NCBI RefSeq assembly: GCF_037392515.1
Contig: NC_090287.1
Span: forward strand, 9,221,501-9,285,500
Source: Haliotis asinina
Lineage: Eukaryota; Mollusca; Gastropoda; Lepetellida; Haliotidae
Reading direction: 5' to 3'
DNA length: 64,000 bases
This document shows, in pieces, positions 61,447 to 64,000 of this stretch. How positions within the stretch are numbered: position 1 is the stretch's first letter; each line of letters starts with the position of its first letter. The notes beneath the pieces were generated by a model, which did no database searches, was not told the DNA's origin, and saw only the letters and a program-made list of their open reading frames with translations. A program made the position numbers and the translations under genes.

Positions 61447-63373
61447 GTAAGTACAAGTACACCTTTCACAGTTAACCATCCATTCATGCATATATTTATT
61501 TAGCGCCTGTAATCCTCATAGGTACTTTGTATATTCCCTTGATCACTGGATGTATATCTCAACGGCACATGGTATTTTCAACCTCCCCTCCCTGGGGATC
61601 ATACAACTCGTTCAGCCATGTTGACTCGCCATGTTATTGTGGCTTTCCCACATAGTCACAATACTTTGTCCAAGTTTACTGTATGTTGCTGTACCCGCAT
61701 TTAGGTGTTTGCATGTTTTCATGTGGCGCAATGTGGTGTCTAACCAAACGCTTCTATTAAGTGTTTACAGGGTTGTGTTACTGTACACTAGGGGTTGTGA
61801 CAACACTGAGATAGTCAGCACACAAAGTTGACTCCAAGGTGTTAACACCCGGTCACAGGTGGGCTCGATCACGGCACCTTAAGCTTCCTGGGTCACTAGC
61901 CTAGCGTCTTAGACAACTCGCAAACCACGCATCTGTGAGGCCTTTGAACATATACTGAAGACAGCTGAACCAGTACCCTCCTTCCTGACCCATGAGCTCA
62001 ATGCAGGGCAATAGGTCAAAAAGGGTGTCGATATTACTTGACTAATTCAAAAGGAGAAAGAAACAAATCTTAGCCAAGAGAAGTCATGCTTTAATGTCTT
62101 TTTGCAAATTCCGGTAAACGAAAAAAAACCCAATCAATTAGAATCCCTAAACGTACACAATAGATATGTAACAGTCTAGTTACTATCACAGCAGCTAAAT
62201 GGTAAAGTAGATGTGTCACTCAGCTGGAAGCAGTGTAGATCTGGGTTAGAAGTGGCCATTAGCAACCAATGCTATTCGCAAAATGTGAGTAACGGGATCG
62301 GGTTTCTTTAGAAATGATTTACCCTCCGTCTATAATTACATGTTGATTAGTGTTTCATGCACTGCTGGAACTTAATATACACACTTTGATTTCAGTGTGC
62401 CAGCTGCCCAGAGACCCTGGCCCATGCAGAGCGTACATCCCACTGTACTACTTCAACAGTAGGACCTGTCTCTGTGAGAAGTTCGTGTACGGAGGGTGTC
62501 AGGGGAATGCCAATAGATTCGACACTGTGGAGGACTGCAGGCGTAGATGTGGAGGTAGAGTAATGTGTAGTGATACGACACTGTGGAGGACTGCAGGCGT
62601 AGATGTGGAGGTAGAGTAATGTGTAGTGATAATACGTCGATTCCTTACGTGGTATTCCTGGATGTGTGTGTGTGTGCGTGCGTGTGTGTGTGCGTGTGTG
62701 TGCTTTTGTGCTTGCGCCTGTGTGCGTGCGTGTGTGTGTGTGTGCAGGGGGGGTGGAGGGGTGTTGGGTTAGTTCGATATATTGAATCTTCACATAGGAA
62801 CGACGTGTTGGGTCACGTGTCCCCGCCTTGATATTCCTGGATGTGTGCGTGTGTGCGTTAGTGCGTGCTTGTATCGAAACGTTGGGTTAGTTGGATGGTG
62901 GCGGTCGTCGTCGTCATGGTGGTAGTGAGGTTGTTGATGCTGTTGATGTTGTTCGTGGTGGTGTTAATCTTGGCATGGGGCCGCGGGGTACCCTGGTGGT
63001 TAAAGCGTTGGATCGTCACACCGAAGACCCGGGTTCGAATCCTCACATGGGTGCAATATGTGAGGCCCATTTCTGTTCCCCACTCTGATGTTGCTGTGAC
63101 ATTGCTAAAAGCGGCGTAAAACTAACTCAGCAATCATGGTAGTTCTTCAAAGGGTTTAATACAACATGTTTCTCCCTTTCATGTCCAGGCGGAGACCTCT
63201 GCAGTCTCCCCAGAGATTCGGGTCCTTGTGAGGCCGCTATACCCAGATGGTGGTACAACAAACGCACAAACAGATGTCAGAGATTCACCTATGGAGGCTG
63301 TGAAGGGAACGCCAACAACTTTAAAACATTGGACGAGTGTCGTTTCCAGTGTCGGAGAAGATCGACATATTAA
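61374..63373 (+). CDS. Kunitz gene D: secreted protein with two Kunitz domains (138 aa)
   Basis: Coding exons 61374-61446, 62396-62554 and 63189-63373, phase-1 joins, 417 nt, the same structure and length as gene C about 8 kb upstream. Signal peptide [20 protein letters not shown], linker KYHDG, domain 1 (P1 Arg), domain 2 (P1 Glu), tail RRRSTY. Predicted extracellular. Arg at P1 makes domain 1 the best candidate for a trypsin-like inhibitor in the cluster. Introns are compact (949 and 634 bp). A tRNA-type SINE sits in the last intron, ending about 60 bp before the acceptor. Duplicated flanks on both sides show C and D arose by a segmental duplication. Confidence 0.94.
61450..62390. other. 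intron of gene D between signal and domain 1 exons
   Basis: No element recognised; lacks the truncated SINE found in gene C. Confidence 0.5.
62396..62554 (+). CDS. Kunitz gene D exon: domain 1, trypsin-type P1 Arg
   Basis: [54 protein letters not shown]. Six canonical cysteines plus extra Cys28. From the FNSRT block to GNAN the DNA is identical to gene C, while P1, P1' and P3' all differ. Confidence 0.94.
62521..62630. repeat. two-unit version of the 56-bp repeat in gene D
   Basis: The exon end and donor unit starting at 62519 are repeated once more from 62575, then diverge at GATAATACGTCG. Same unit as the 32-copy array of gene C. Confidence 0.95.
62662..62746. repeat. (GT/GCGT)n microsatellite
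   Basis: TG-rich simple repeat followed by a G run, intron of gene D. Confidence 0.92.
62982..63130 (+). mobile_element. SINE family A copy in the last intron of gene D
   Basis: tRNA-like head GGTGGTTAAAGCGTTGGATC with B box GGGTTCGAATCC, then ACATGGGTGCAATATGTGAG and tail GCTAAAAGCGGCGTAAAACT plus AACTCA. Absent from the same intron of gene C. Confidence 0.9.
63189..63373 (+). CDS. Kunitz gene D exon: domain 2 with acidic reactive site
   Basis: [61 protein letters not shown], stop 63371-63373. Six canonical cysteines, Glu at P1. Acceptor TTTCATGTCCAG ends at 63188. Confidence 0.94.
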
Positions 63374-63445
63374 ACCTTACATATCAATAAACAATGTACA
63401 GTTACAACGAGGGCGTCTTTCCATGACGATTTGGACGCTGTAACC

Positions 63446-63451
63446 AATAAA
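63446..63451 (+). terminator. polyadenylation signal of Kunitz gene D
   Basis: AATAAA, 73 nt after the stop, same spacing as gene C. Confidence 0.75.
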
Positions 63452-63682
63452 ACATAATGTGATTTCCAGCGTGTTTTGTGACATACTGAGACCCCCAAAT
63501 CAACAGGTTGTTTATTGGGTCGAACGGTTCTTGGTGTTGGTACTTCACTGCAGACTTTGACCTTTGCCACCGATACGATGTCCATGCACATAAATATGCT
63601 CTGGTTGAATGTTCCTCCTATGATGCACACTGATAGTAGAAATATTAACTGTGCAATCTACTCGTCATGTAGTAAAGCTTAC

Positions 63683-63835
63683 ATGGCGACTCACAGGATC
63701 GGGAGGTCAGGTGACTTGATGAATCGTGCCACCGTATCCTAATTTCAGTAATCGACGTCGATCATTATAATGTCTGGCCCAGACTCCAGTACAGACCGAT
63801 GTCATGTTGGTGGTACATTGCTAACTGTGGCGTAA
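63683..63835 (+). mobile_element. SINE family B, diverged copy downstream of gene D
   Basis: TAATGTCTGGCCCAGACTCC, AGTACAGACCGATGTCATGT, CATTGCTAACTGTGGCGTAA; the duplicate of the copy after gene C. Confidence 0.75.
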
Positions 63836-64000
63836 ACAAACAAACAGTATTATGAATTCCACCGGGTAGTCGGACAATTCGGAATGCAAACTGCATTTCG
63901 CAGTTGAGGTCCGCATATTTGCCTTATTTTTCCTGAATTCTGTTGATCGTAATGTGTCAAAGAGGACAGATAGTTCCACGATATTACTGATTTCACTTGT

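Overview
The window looks like metazoan nuclear DNA from a mollusc, most likely a vetigastropod such as an abalone (Haliotis). The basis is intron-containing genes with TATA boxes and AATAAA signals, small secreted two-domain Kunitz genes, AT-rich non-coding DNA, many tandem repeats, and many copies of a SINE ending in GGCGTAAAA(CT)AAACTCACTCAC, a tail I associate with abalone sequences. The genus is a recognition call, not proof.

Layout. 1-3.5 kb: no gene, one complete SINE. 3.55-9.9 kb: a 24-bp minisatellite, a dead non-LTR retrotransposon (reverse transcriptase, CCHC finger and remains of a restriction-like endonuclease) with a duplicated 3' end, then ~36-bp tandem arrays. 9.9-39.7 kb: gene-poor DNA with SINEs, hairpin repeats, short minisatellites and a few unrecognised ORFs that may be chance. 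39.8-63.5 kb: the informative part, a same-strand tandem cluster of four secreted Kunitz (BPTI-type) genes, called A to D here. Between and inside them lie two Tc1/mariner relics, a pogo/Tigger-like relic and many SINEs.

The four Kunitz genes share one plan: a TATA box, a tiny non-coding first exon whose donor lies 53-54 nt after the TATA, an ATG shortly after the next acceptor, a hydrophobic signal peptide, Kunitz domain 1, a phase-1 intron, Kunitz domain 2, a stop, and a polyadenylation signal (seen for all four). C and D are recent duplicates: both encode 138 aa and their upstream and downstream flanks are similar. They have an extra phase-1 intron between signal peptide and domain 1 that A and B lack. 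B encodes 137 aa. A carries a reading-frame break between signal peptide and domain 1 and is probably a pseudogene.

The most unusual observations are: (1) a 32-copy, 56-bp minisatellite in gene C whose unit is the 3' end of the Kunitz exon plus its 5' splice site, so it presents a row of near-identical splice donors; paralogue D has only two units; (2) paired loss of disulfide partners, Cys14/Cys38 in B domain 2 and Cys30/Cys51 in A domain 1; (3) amino acid changes between C and D concentrated in the protease-contact loop, with acidic P1 residues in domain 2; (4) an exactly spaced 10-bp promoter motif shared by A and B; (5) two SINE families with different heads but the same 3' tail, several copies with clean target-site duplications, one of them next to a splice acceptor in gene C. 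The proteins are likely secreted protease inhibitors or disulfide-stabilised binding or matrix proteins; the sequence alone does not identify the target or tissue.
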